From Atherix ibis (lineage: Eukaryota; Arthropoda; Insecta; Diptera; Athericidae), in NCBI GenBank assembly GCA_958298945.1, contig CATQJD010000001.1:1529773-1593772 (forward strand): a stretch of DNA of 64,000 nt, given 5' to 3'. Shown in pieces: positions 21,055 to 30,492 of the stretch. A program made the translations under genes and the position numbers. Below the pieces are notes generated by a model. The model ran no database searches. It was not told the origin of the DNA and saw nothing but the letters and a program-made list of their open reading frames with translations. Position 1 is the first letter of the stretch, and every line of letters begins with the position of its first letter.

Positions 21055-21768
21055 TCAAATAATAACATTCAGCGTTACTCGCCCCAATGCATCATACGCA
21101 CACATACCAGTATAATCAGGAAAAATTGCGGCTTGTTTTATTCTGTGAAACTGCTTTCTCGATTTATTCCAAGCGTAGTATTTTGAAACTTCATGACGTT
21201 GTCTATATGTTTCCGCAGTTTTTGGAGTAGAAGCGCTGGTTTTCAAGTCTGGCGTTAAGCTGTTCATGTATTTCAGTAGTCCTTGAAGTAGCAGATCAGG
21301 ATTGTTGGTTATGCAATGTTCTTGCCAATTCATCTGCTTAACAAAATTTAGAAAAGGCTGGTAATCGCGTTTTTTTCGTGAAGTATAGTCGTTGACCATT
21401 CAAGTGAACACTGAGATGCACTACAGTTGTATTCCATTCATAAATATTAAAATCAAGGATTCGTCAGACAGATTCATTACTTCTGATGAAACGTCCCATT
21501 TGAAATTGTCTTACTTCGTCGGAGAAATCCGATAACTGCCATATTACAACCCTTGCTTTCATATATACATATGTATTTAATTGACTTCACTGAATTGTAG
21601 TACTCCACATTGATATGTGCTTTAAGCGTTTTCGAAAGTAAAGAAGTATAATGGACAATCACACTATCATAGAATTCGTTAGGTACGTGTCTTCCATCGT
21701 CTGATTTCCGTCATCTGTATCGTGGATATCCATTTTTCGTACATATTTTCTCGTATATTTCCCTTCTT
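21055..21768 (-). pseudogene. Helitron-2 Rep C-terminal half
   Basis: LLSKTLKAHINVEYYNSVK then SIKYICIYESKGCNMAVIGF (21,650-21,510) is the Rep motif-3 region; the family has KYICKYVNKG, so the second Lys-Tyr step is damaged. Next come QMGRFIRSNES and VVHLSVHLNGQRLYFT (21,500-21,400). The open stretch 21,399-21,055 ends SKYYAWNKSRKQFHRIKQ and MCAYDALGRVTLN, matching the conserved YYTWN..K.F.RRK and DALGRVY blocks. The HUH motif itself lay upstream and is missing. Confidence 0.85.
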
Positions 21769-21819
21769 ACGCAATGGTAAATTTTACTTGTGTGTCGTCT
21801 CTGGATGATAATATCACGC
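21769..21819. other. Short junction sequence
   Basis: About 50 bp between Helitron-2 and the 5'-truncated R1-like copy. It supplies an ATG at 21,774 in frame with the ORF1 remnant, probably by chance. Confidence 0.4.
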
Positions 21820-22550
21820 CGCAAACCTTCGCACTGGTGGTGAAAGTCACTGCAGCGGGTGTGTTGGCGGAAGAGGTCAAGAAGAGAGTGTTTGAGGCGG
21901 GCAAGTCGCTGGCGGACGTACGCGTCCGTGCTGTACGGCGGTTGAAGGAGGGTGTTGCGGTGGAAGTTTGCAGCAGCGGTGAGTTGCGCCTAGTTGCCGA
22001 ATCAGCTGATTTGGCCAAGGCTGGTTTGGTAACCAGTGCGCCAAAGAGGGCGAGGCCGAAGCTCGTCATCCACGCTGTGCCGGCTGAGGTTGACAACGCA
22101 GAGCTGGTGCAGCAGTTCCAAGAGAAGAATATGAGAGGTATTACGTTGGAAGTTGAGAAGGAAGTATCTGTACTCAGAAGGACAACCGGTAAAGATGGTA
22201 AACACATGGTTGTCATAGAGGTAAGTGGTAAAGTTAAGGGGAAAATGTTGAGTGAGAGACGTGTGTTTGTGGGATGATTATGTCTACCAATTCGTGAATA
22301 CGAATTGGTACGTAGGTGCCACGGTTGCCTAGATTTCGGGCATCTCCGTGATGGCTGTAGGCTGGCTGGAAGGCTTTGCAGTAGGTGTGGTAGTGGTGAC
22401 CATCTTGCTCGGGAATGCCCGAACATAGAGTGTTGCCGCATCTGCCATCTGCGTGGTCTTCCAGGCACGCACTCCGTCATGTCGGAAGATTGCCCGGTGT
22501 ATGTACATGTTAGGTTGCGCGAGAGAGAGAGAATGAGGATTGTTGCCTAA
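21820..22550 (+). pseudogene. Copy P ORF1 (Gag-like, three zinc knuckles)
   Basis: ORF1 of R1-clade elements encodes an RNA-binding Gag-like protein. The copy starts at QTFALVVKVTAAGVLAEEV and keeps KRARPKLVIHAVPAEVDNAE and LRRTTGKDGKHMVVIEVSG. A TGG-to-TGA change at about 22,275 stops the frame; it continues in the same phase to CHGCLDFGHLRDGC, then CSRCGSGDHLAREC, both CX2CX4HX4C knuckles, and CRICHLRGLPGTHSVMSEDC, a third longer finger. The ORF ends TAA at 22,548-22,550. Confidence 0.9.
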
Positions 22551-22551
22551 A

Positions 22552-23733
22552 ATGGTTAGGTGCATCCAAGTAAATGCGAATGCGTCAGCTGCAGTTATGC
22601 ATGAGTTGAGTGTGTACATGTGTGAGAATGGGGTGGATATTGCCCTGATCCAGGAGCCATATTCGTATGGTGGATCGGTGTGCGGATTGGGTAGATCCGC
22701 CAGGACTTTTACCAGTGCCAAGGCTAGGTTAGAATTGACTCGGCCGTCTCTGTCGTTGGTGTGGGTATGGATGTGATGAGAGTTGACGAGTATTCGAAAA
22801 AACTTGGTGTGTGCGTTTATATGAAGAAGGGAGAGGTAGAGCTTTATGCTGTGTCGGTGTATTGCAGGTTTAGCTCTGAAATAGAGCCGTACCTGCGGTA
22901 TCTCGATACAGTGTTGGATAAATGTGGACGTTCGCCTGTGCTGATCGGTATGGATGCTAATGCTGTTTCTCCTCTCTGGTATAGCAAGAGGGGAGACACT
23001 GACCAGCCGAGTTGTGTCATGGGCAGGCAACTCGAAGAGTGGATACTGGCCAGTTGTATGAATGTAGTGAATGTTCCGAGTGAATGGTATACTTTCAGTG
23101 GACCGAATGGGCAGAGTGACATTGATGTCACACTGTGCAATCGTGCTGCTGACTGTTATGAGTATGAGTTGCCTGAGTGGGGAGTGAGCGATCACAACCT
23201 CATCGAACTGATGACTCCATGCAGAGATCTGTGGGTTTGCTAGAATGATAAATGCATGAGTACTGGTTGTGCATTTAGGAATGAAGAGGTTCAGGATCTT
23301 AGTCCGCGCCATCAGCGTGTACTGGTCCTGAACAAAATGTATGAGATATGGCAGCAACGATGGGATGAGAGTGTGAATGGCAGATGGGCGCACATGTTCA
23401 TACCGAATGTGTGCTTTGCATCTGCGTATGAGTTTGGTCTGTCCCTTGGGTATTTGCTCACGGGACACAGCGGTATGAATGGGTTTCTGTACGGCGTGGA
23501 CTGGCCACGGAGGCTAGATGCACTTGTGGGGCGGAGGAGGAGAGAGCCAAGCACCTTTTCATTGAGTGTAGAGAGGTGTATGGGGATTTGCGTGACTTAG
23601 GTGCATGTGGAATTGTCGTGAATGAGGAGGGTGTGGAAGTGAGTGGAGTGTTGAGTGTGAAAGAGAAGTACGAATGCCTGAATAGATTTGCCGTTGCACT
23701 GTTTGAGAGGAGAGTGAGAATGGTGCGTGAATG
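22552..23733 (+). pseudogene. Copy P ORF2: endonuclease joined to C-terminus
   Basis: ORF2 begins one base after the ORF1 stop (TAA-A-ATG). The APE-type endonuclease shows VDIALIQEPYSYGGSVCG, SPVLIGMDANAVSPLWYS, VPSEWYTFSGPNGQSDIDV and WGVSDHNLIEL, including the SDH catalytic motif. One base is lost near 22,735. After 23,213 a short filler of about 48 bp leads into the C-terminal part (NEEVQDLSPRHQRVLVLNKM), so the entire RT, roughly 1.7 kb, is gone. The final Cys-His motif region (about 23,510-23,580) is frameshifted. Confidence 0.9.
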
Positions 23734-23890
23734 AGTGCGTGAATGACACGCAGGGTGGCCCCAACCGGGTGAAAGACCAAGATCGATTCCGGTTATACCT
23801 TCGGGTCTTGGCGAAACCGCGTACCTGCGCTGGCCTAGCGGTGCCTAGGAATTTATAAGATTCCTGACCGTAGCTCAATAAGCAGAGTAC
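23734..23890 (+). other. Copy P partial 3' UTR
   Basis: Matches the first 160 bases or so of the 3' UTR of the other R1-like copies, including CGGGTCTTGGCGAAACCG and the GGAATTTATAAGATTCC hairpin. It ends at GAGTAC where copy M begins in the opposite direction. Confidence 0.8.
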
Positions 23891-24447
23891 AGTGAGAAAT
23901 TGTTATTTAACGTGACCTAGTTGTCCAAACCCCAAGACCACGAGTCGCCTACGACTATAGGAATCGAGATACGCTCAATCAACGCACCACCATTACTGGC
24001 AGTTAAAAGATAGAATCAGTTACAAGCTGACTCTCCACCTGCTGATGGCGAGGACTATCTAAACCTCTACTGTCATAAGCAGTGACAGTGCCCGAGATAA
24101 GTGCAATACATTGCTACATTTGCCAGTTACCTCACACCTGCGATCAAAAGACCGTACCCGCGACATGGGTATTAACCATAACCACCATGTTGCTGCCAAA
24201 TGGCGCCTCACCTCGATCGGGCACAGTATATTCTACTGTGGGGCTCCCGATCCCCGTGGTACTAATTCTTGTTTTAATAGTACTTTGGTTTGTACTCCTC
24301 TCATAGAGCTACGGTAAGGAATCTTGTAAACTCCTAGGCACCGCTAAGCCAGCTCAGGTACGCGGGTTCGCCAAAACCCGAAGGTACAACCGGAAACGAC
24401 CTTGGTCTTTCACCCGGTTGTAGCCACCCTGCGTGTCATCCACGCAC
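23888..24447 (-). other. Copy M 3' UTR
   Basis: About 560 bases with several inverted repeats, shared in order with all other R1-like 3' UTRs in the window. It ends TTTCTCACTGTA directly against copy P. Confidence 0.85.
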
Positions 24448-27432
24448 TCATTCACGCACCATTCTCAATTTTCTCTCAAACAGTGCCACGGCAAACGCAT
24501 TCAAACATTTATATCTCTCTTTCACACTCAACACACCACTCACATCCACACCCTCCTCATTCACCACGATTCCACATGCACCTAAGTCACGCAAGTCCCC
24601 ATACAGGCTACACTCTACAAGAAGGTGCTTAACACTCTCCTCCTCCGCCCCACAAGGGCATCTAGCATCCGTAGCCAGACCACGCCTATACAGGAACCCA
24701 TTCATACTGCCGTGCCCCGTGAGCAAATACCCAAGGGACAGACCAAACTCAAAACCACACGCAGACGCAAAGCATACATTCGGAATGAACATGTGCGTCC
24801 ATCTGCCATTCACACTCTCATCCCATCGTTGCTGCCATATCTCATGCATCTTGTTCAGAATCAGAATGCGCTGATGGCGCGGACTGAGATTCTGAACCTC
24901 ATCATTCCCAACCGGACAACCTTACAGCGAGATGCCCCGCCGCAGACGATAGTGGATACTTCCACGCAGCACTTCCAGGTCCCATGGAATTTCTCCCATG
25001 AGAACCTGCATCGCCTCAGTTGAAACGGTTCTACACACATTCAAACACGCATACAAAACCAAACGCTGGACCGAATTAATGCCCACCCTCGCATACTGGT
25101 GGTGCATAATGTCGGCCCACACGCAAGACGCATACATCGCACACGGAAGAAACACACTCTTATACAGGACCCTCACTGCTCTGGATTTAAGGCCCCATTC
25201 CTTGCGAAGTACTCGCACCAGCATGCCAACCAAACCGGCTACGCGCCCCTTTAGATGTTGCAAGTGAGGCCGAAAGTTCAGCCTCTCTCCAAAATCCCTT
25301 CAACAGCATACACACCGTTTTCCTTTCGGAAACTTTAACACCCATTCTTTCACCCCATTCTGAAACAAACTGCATATAGCGGATTCCCGCAACCTCTACT
25401 GCAGACCTACTCCCGCCCTCAATCAAGAGCAGAAGATCATCCGCATACGCAACCACAACACAAGCGGTCTCCTCCAACCGCACCAAGAGACCATTCATCA
25501 TTATATTCCAGATGGCTGGGCCGGCCACAGATCCCTGTGGACAGCCACACACCATCTGGCGAACAATCCGACCACTATTCCCACATACCACCGCATACCT
25601 TTCATGGAAGTAACTTCGCCACAGCGAAGCCTCTTCACACGAAACCTTCTCCAGTCGCTCCATGATGCGATCCCATCGCAGGCAGTTGAACGCACTCTTG
25701 AAGTTCACAAACACACCACATACATATTTACTCGCACTTTCATCCACATACTGCCTAACACGCATCCAGGCACCCTCAGTCGATTTACCTTTCGTAAATC
25801 CATACTGACAGCCGGACATATTGAAGTCTGCCAACTTCACATTCAACCGGTGTACCATCATACGCTCGAGGACCTTGCCAAATACTGGCAGTAAGCATAT
25901 CGGCCTGTAGGAGGACGGGTCAGTCCGAATCCCGTCCGGAGACTTGGGAAGGATGACCACGTCTCCTACTTTCCATTCACGCGGAAACACACCACTCTCC
26001 AGGCATTCACCGTAAAGGCTACTCACATGTGCGGGAATAGTCCGCCAAACACTCCTCATCATCTGACCAGTCACACCATCCAATCCTGGGGCACTTCGCA
26101 CTTTCGTGCTCCACACCGATCGATCAAGTTCTTCCCATTCAAACGGCAGGGGGTATCTCCTGCTAACATTCACTTCTTCTTGCCTTTCAATCCCAGGAAA
26201 GAAGTCACTCATCAACGCATTCACACTGTCCTCCCAATTACTCGTATACCCGTCATTCACTCTGATACTCGAAATATCATTTCGAGCACCTTTGCGCATA
26301 CATAAACGATACACCGGACCCCATACATCCGCATTTCCAATTTCATTCACATACTTCTGCCAGTGCTTTTCCTTGGCAAGTCTAATACTTGTCACATACT
26401 CAGCTCTGGCCGCCCTGAAGGCCACACCTTCAGTGTGCGCATCTACACCACGGCGTCTATATCGCTGGTAGATCCTACGCAACCTACCAACTTTTCTCTT
26501 TTCCAAGCCGAGCTCCCGGTTCCACCACGGAGTCGCCCTCCTACGCTCCTCTACTCTTTTACCCATACAACTATCATTCACAACATTCACGCATCTGCTC
26601 AGTTCAACCACCTTTTCCTCCAATCGCAGCGACTGAAATCTAGTAAACTCACAGATCTCAGCCGCGACCTCCTCCCCGTAGACCATCCAGTCCACCCCAC
26701 CGGTATGCCACCGCTTACCACGCGGAGAAACTTCGCGATGGTCATCCATTGGCGCAGTCACCACCAGTTCAATGAGGTTGTGATCGCTCACTCCCCACGC
26801 AGGCAATATTCTCCACTCATACTCATAACAGTCAGTAGCACGATTGCACAGTGTGACATCAATGTCACTCTGCCCATTCGGTCCACTGAAAGTATACCAT
26901 TCACTCGGAACATTCAGTACATTCATACTACTGGCTAGAATCCACTCTTCGAGCTTCCTGCCCCTCACGCAACTCGGCTGGTCAGTATCTCCCCTCTTGC
27001 TATACCAGAGAGGAGAAACAGCATGCGCATCCATACCGATCAGTACAGGCGAACGTCCACACTTAGCCAACGCTGCATCAAGATAACGCAGGTACGGCTC
27101 TAGTTCAGAGCCGAACCTACAGTATACCGATACAGTGTACAGCTCTATTCCCCCTTCTTGATGTACACACACACACCGAATTTATTTGAACATTCATCCA
27201 CACGCACAACATCCATTCCCACGCCAACAACAGAGACGGCCGAGTCAATTTTGCCCCCGACCTTGGCACTGGTGAAAGTCCTGGCGGATATACCCAATCC
27301 GCACACTGATCCACCATACGAATATGGCTCCTGGATCAGTGCTACATCCACCCCCTTCTCACACATATGCACACTCAACTCATACATAACCGCAGCAGAC
27401 GCATTCCCGTTCAATTGGATGCACCTAATCAT
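24448..27432 (-). pseudogene. Copy M ORF2 (endonuclease-reverse transcriptase), broken
   Basis: ORF2 would nick the target and reverse-transcribe the element RNA. It starts one base after the ORF1 stop. The endonuclease has VDVALIQEPYSYGGSVCG, a one-base loss near 27,150, then SPVLIGMDAHAVSPLWYS and WGVSDHNLIEL. A 661-codon frame (27,172-25,187) continues into RT: SSYRPICLLPVFGKVLERMM, CQYGFTKGKSTEGAWMRV, motif A region VCGVFVNFKSAFNCLRWDR, CPQGSVAGPAIWN (motif B) and VVAYADDLLLLIEG (motif C with YADD). In motif A both usual Asp positions (FVDF..AFD) read Asn. A deletion of about 95 bp near 25,285 and a stop near 24,920 break the rest. The C-terminus (24,849-24,448) keeps CPCGAEEESVKHLLVEC, the Cys-His motif. 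Confidence 0.92.
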
Positions 27433-27433
27433 T

Positions 27434-28771
27434 TTAGGCGACAATCCTCATTCGCTCCCTCTCACACAACCTGACATACAACAGGAAATCCTCCGACATG
27501 ACGGAGTGCGTACCCGAAAGACCCCGCAGATGGCAGTTGCGGCAGCACTCTACGTTCGGGCATTCCCGAGCGAGATGGTCACCACTACCACACCTACTGC
27601 AGAGCCTTCCAGCCCGCCTACAGCCATCACGAAGGTGCCCGACATCCAGGCAACCGTGGCACCTGCGTACCAATTCGTACTCACGAATTGGCAGACACAA
27701 CCATCCCACAAACACCCGCCTCTCACACAACATTTTCTCCTTAGCTCTACCACTTACCTCTATGACAACCATATGCTTGCCATCCTTACCGGTTGTCCTT
27801 CTGAGCTTCGATACTTCCTTTTCTGCCTCCACCATTATGCCGCACATGTTTTTCTCCTGCAGCTGCTGAACCAGTTCGGCGTTGTCTACCTCTGCCGGTA
27901 CGACGTGGATGACGAGCTTCGGCCTCGCCCTCTTCGGCTCGCTCGTGACCAAACCAGCTTTTGCAATGTCAGCTGATTCGGCGACCCGCTTCAATTCGCT
28001 GCTGCTGCAGACCTCCACTGCAACACCCTCCTTCAGCCGCCGTACAGCACGGACGCGTACGTCCGCCAGCGACTTTCCCGCCTCCAGAACTCTCTTCTTT
28101 ACCTCTTCGGTTGGCACACCCGCTGCAGCAGCCTTAACTACCAGCGCGAAGGTTTGTGCCGGTGGAGGCGGCAAAGACACCAGCTTCCTCGGCCTTGGAA
28201 CAGGCCGTGGCACAATCCAGGGATTTGCCGTAACAGCGACTGGTGCAGTGGCGGGGACCACCACCCCCCCGCGGATCGGGTGAGTGCTGCGAGTGACAGT
28301 CGCAACAGCTGGAACACGCTGTGACGAAAAGGCCGTCGCCACATTCTCCAGCCTGCCCGTCAGGTAAGACAGCCTCTTCTCTAATAGGGTGGCAGCATCA
28401 GCAGCTTCCCCCACCAGTAGCAACACTGCGCTGACGTCAATGGCTGTCACTGGCTGACCATTAGCCAGGCCGGCAATACCCTGTCGCACACTCTTAAGAG
28501 CGTCGTGCACTGAGGGCGCACTGCCTGGCTTTTTGTAGTGCTTCGGCGCCTCAACCGTCGACATCACCTCTGCCACATCAGCAGCAGCCTCCTTCACCTC
28601 CGCAGCAGCATCCTTCACCTCCGCCGCGGTTTCTTTGGGCATTGGCGCTTTCATTTTCGCCAATGGCACTTCGTCGGCGGGGAAGTACTCCGCCTCGGCT
28701 AAATCGAGCGTCAGGCGCCTCTTCTGCTGTGATGATGGTCTCCGCTTGACCATCACAACCGCTTTTCGCAT
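27434..28771 (-). CDS. Copy M ORF1, intact Gag-like protein (445 residues)
   Basis: This is the only long undamaged transposon ORF in the window. The N-terminal 130 residues are basic, then Ala/Glu-rich (KETAAEVKDAAAEVKEAAAD, likely helical). Next comes a Pro-rich segment, PRPVPRPRKLVSLPPPP, near residue 200. A conserved core (QTFALVVKAAAAGVPTEEV to HMVVIEVSGRAKEKML, about residues 208-345) precedes the fingers CHGCLDVGHLRDGC, CSRCGSGDHLAREC and CRNCHLRGLSGTHSVMSED (about 370-430). In the third finger the last Cys seen in copy P reads Phe. The protein is expected to bind element RNA. The ATG at 28,771 is the first in a frame opened by the leader, and ORF2 follows after one base. Confidence 0.9.
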   Translation of the reverse strand: MRKAVVMVKRRPSSQQKRRLTLDLAEAEYFPADEVPLAKMKAPMPKETAAEVKDAAAEVKEAAADVAEVMSTVEAPKHYKKPGSAPSVHDALKSVRQGIAGLANGQPVTAIDVSAVLLLVGEAADAATLLEKRLSYLTGRLENVATAFSSQRVPAVATVTRSTHPIRGGVVVPATAPVAVTANPWIVPRPVPRPRKLVSLPPPPAQTFALVVKAAAAGVPTEEVKKRVLEAGKSLADVRVRAVRRLKEGVAVEVCSSSELKRVAESADIAKAGLVTSEPKRARPKLVIHVVPAEVDNAELVQQLQEKNMCGIMVEAEKEVSKLRRTTGKDGKHMVVIEVSGRAKEKMLCERRVFVGWLCLPIREYELVRRCHGCLDVGHLRDGCRRAGRLCSRCGSGDHLARECPNVECCRNCHLRGLSGTHSVMSEDFLLYVRLCERERMRIVA

Positions 28772-29265
28772 CTACTAGTGAAAAGCACGCGACAATCGCA
28801 CAAAAACGCGAAATCTGCGAAAAAACGCGAAATCTGCGGAAAACACGAAAATCGCGGAAATCACGAAAAAAAAGAAAAAAAAATGGCGGCCGTCGACGAA
28901 ATTCGTCGACGAATAAAAAATTGTTCGGTCACTCGCCGGCGATATTTTGGTCCCGAGTGGACCCGTCTACAAACCTCCACTTGGTTCGGTACCAAGTGGA
29001 CTCTGTGAAAACCTCTCACTATCAGCTGTTCTCACACGCGCCAAATGTACACACCAGATGTTCGCCAGATGTGCACACCAGTTGTTGGCAATAAATTTCG
29101 CACAAGCAGAGAACCGCTATGCAGCCTCTGCTTATGGGAAATTAGCACTGGCCAAATTTATGGCCGTGTTTACGCAACTTTTTGTCCGTCTATTTATGAC
29201 TTTGTTTTTCTCGATTTTATATGGCCCAAATACAAATTACACACACGATTTTCGTCTTTTATTGT
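28772..29265 (-). other. Probable 5' leader of copy M
   Basis: Non-coding. It contains short repeats of an ATCTGCGAAAA-type unit (28,800-28,860) and an inverted pair GTCGACGAAATTCGTCGAC (28,893-28,911). No promoter could be identified with confidence. Confidence 0.5.
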
Positions 29266-29512
29266 CGTCTGTTCCCTTTTATTGCACGCACGATAATTTT
29301 ATTATACTCTATTTCTATTTTTAGAATTTTTACAGCACTGCTGCTTTGTCTAAATTCTTCACTATCATTTACTTCTGTTTTTCAATGAGTTTATATCTAT
29401 TGTTTTTCATTTACATATATTTTCACTCTTTGTTATTCGCCGAACCGATAATAATTTGAAAAATTCACTACAAAATACGCAATGCGACCGCTCCGCTTGA
29501 ATATTCAAACAG

Positions 29513-30065
29513 AAGGTGCGAGAATGAGTGTGTGTGAATGACACGGAGGGTGGCTACAACCGGCTGAAAGACCAAGGTCGATTCCGGTTATACCTTCGGG
29601 TTTTTTTGGCGAACCCGTGTACCTGAGCTGGCTTAGCGGTGCCTAGGAATTTACAAGATTCCTTATCGTAGCTCTACGAGCGGAGTACAAACCAAAGTAC
29701 TCTTAAAACATAAATTAGTACCATGGGAATTGGGGGCCCCACAGTAGAATACACTGTGCCCGATTGAGGTGAGCCGCCATTTGGCAGCAACGTGGCGGCT
29801 GTGGTTATGCCCATATCGCGGGTATGGTCTCCGTACCGCAGGTGGGAGGTAACTGGCAAATTCCATCTTCCAATTATCTCGGGCACTGTCACTGCTAATG
29901 ACAGTAGAGGTTTAGATAGTCCTCGCTTGTAACTGACTACTAACTGCTAACTGCCAGTAATGGTGGTGCGTTGATTGAGCGTTTCTCAATCCCTATAGTC
30001 GTAGGCGATTCGTGGTCTTGAGGTTTGGACAACCAGGTCACGTTAAATAACAATTTTTCACTGTA
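29513..30065 (+). mobile_element. Unit 1 copy a: R1-like 3' UTR only
   Basis: Begins with the last codons of ORF2 (GGTGCGAGAATGAGTGTG) and runs to CACTGTA. It is the 3' end of an element whose body is missing. Copy b starts directly after it. Confidence 0.88.
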
Positions 30066-30491
30066 TCCATGTTTGTACGGCCGCTGAAGGAGGGTGTGGC
30101 AGTGAAGGTCTGTAGCAGCGGCGAATTGAAGCGTGTCGCCGAATCAGCTGACTTTGCGAAAGCTGGTTTGGTGACGAGTGAGCCTAAGAGGGCGAGGCCG
30201 AAGCTGGTTATCCACGCCGTGCCGGCTGAGGTAGCTAACGCAGAACTGATACAACAGTTTCAAGAGAAGAACATGAGAGGCATAATGGTGGAGGCTGAGA
30301 AGGTGCTCAGGAGGACAACCGGTAAAGATGGTAAACACATGGTTGTCATAACGGTTAGTACTAAGGTTAATGAGAAAATCTTGGTTGAGAGGCGTGTGTT
30401 TGTGGGATGGTTGTGTTTGCTGATTCGTGAATACGATTGCCCGATTTATGTAAGGTTGTGCGAAAGAGAGAGAATGAGGATTGTCGCCTAA
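30066..30491 (+). pseudogene. Unit 1 copy b ORF1 remnant without zinc knuckles
   Basis: Starts at RPLKEGVAVKVCSSGELKR, about 48 bp further in than units 3-5. It keeps the core up to VFVGWLCLLIREYD and then jumps in frame to CPIYVRLCERERMRIVA. The roughly 200 bp that encode all three zinc knuckles in copies M and P are absent, yet the frame stays open. A 9-bp loss (EKVLRR for EKEVSVLRR) is shared with units 2 and 4. Confidence 0.9.
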
Positions 30492-30492
30492 A

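Larger units (their letters stand above)
18919..21768 (-). mobile_element. Helitron-2, decayed Rep-helicase element
   Basis: Minus-strand order: Rep C-terminal half (21,768-21,055), a 73-bp foreign repeat (21,042-20,970), linker and helicase (20,965-19,020), then a short tail to the CTAG terminus (18,919). It belongs to a different Helitron subfamily from Helitron-1, as judged by the motif-3 wording and helicase spacing. Frames are broken throughout. The 5' part is missing; the element is cut near 21,768, close to the R1-like copy that starts about 21,820. Confidence 0.85.
21820..23890 (+). mobile_element. R1-like non-LTR retrotransposon copy P, RT deleted
   Basis: 5'-truncated at about 21,820 inside ORF1. 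It contains the ORF1 C-terminal half with zinc knuckles, the ORF2 endonuclease, a junction near 23,214-23,262 that removes the whole reverse transcriptase, the ORF2 C-terminal end, and part of the 3' UTR (23,734-23,890). It meets the 3' end of the minus-strand copy M at 23,888-23,890, sharing TAC. Confidence 0.9.
23888..29265 (-). mobile_element. R1-like non-LTR retrotransposon copy M, near full length
   Basis: Minus-strand order: 5' leader (about 29,265-28,772), ORF1 (28,771-27,434), ORF2 (27,432-24,448), 3' UTR (24,447-23,888) ending CACTGTA with no poly(A). ORF1 is intact; ORF2 has at least three lesions. The domain set (zinc-knuckle ORF1, APE endonuclease, RT, terminal Cys-His motif, no RNase H) fits the R1 clade of insect elements. 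It is the best reference in the window for interpreting the damaged array copies. The leader boundary is uncertain because the array begins at about 29,266. Confidence 0.88.

Noticed and set aside
27158..27976. 272-codon plus-strand ORF
   Set aside because: It is antisense to the ORF1-ORF2 junction of copy M, whose zinc knuckles and endonuclease motifs explain the coding signal.
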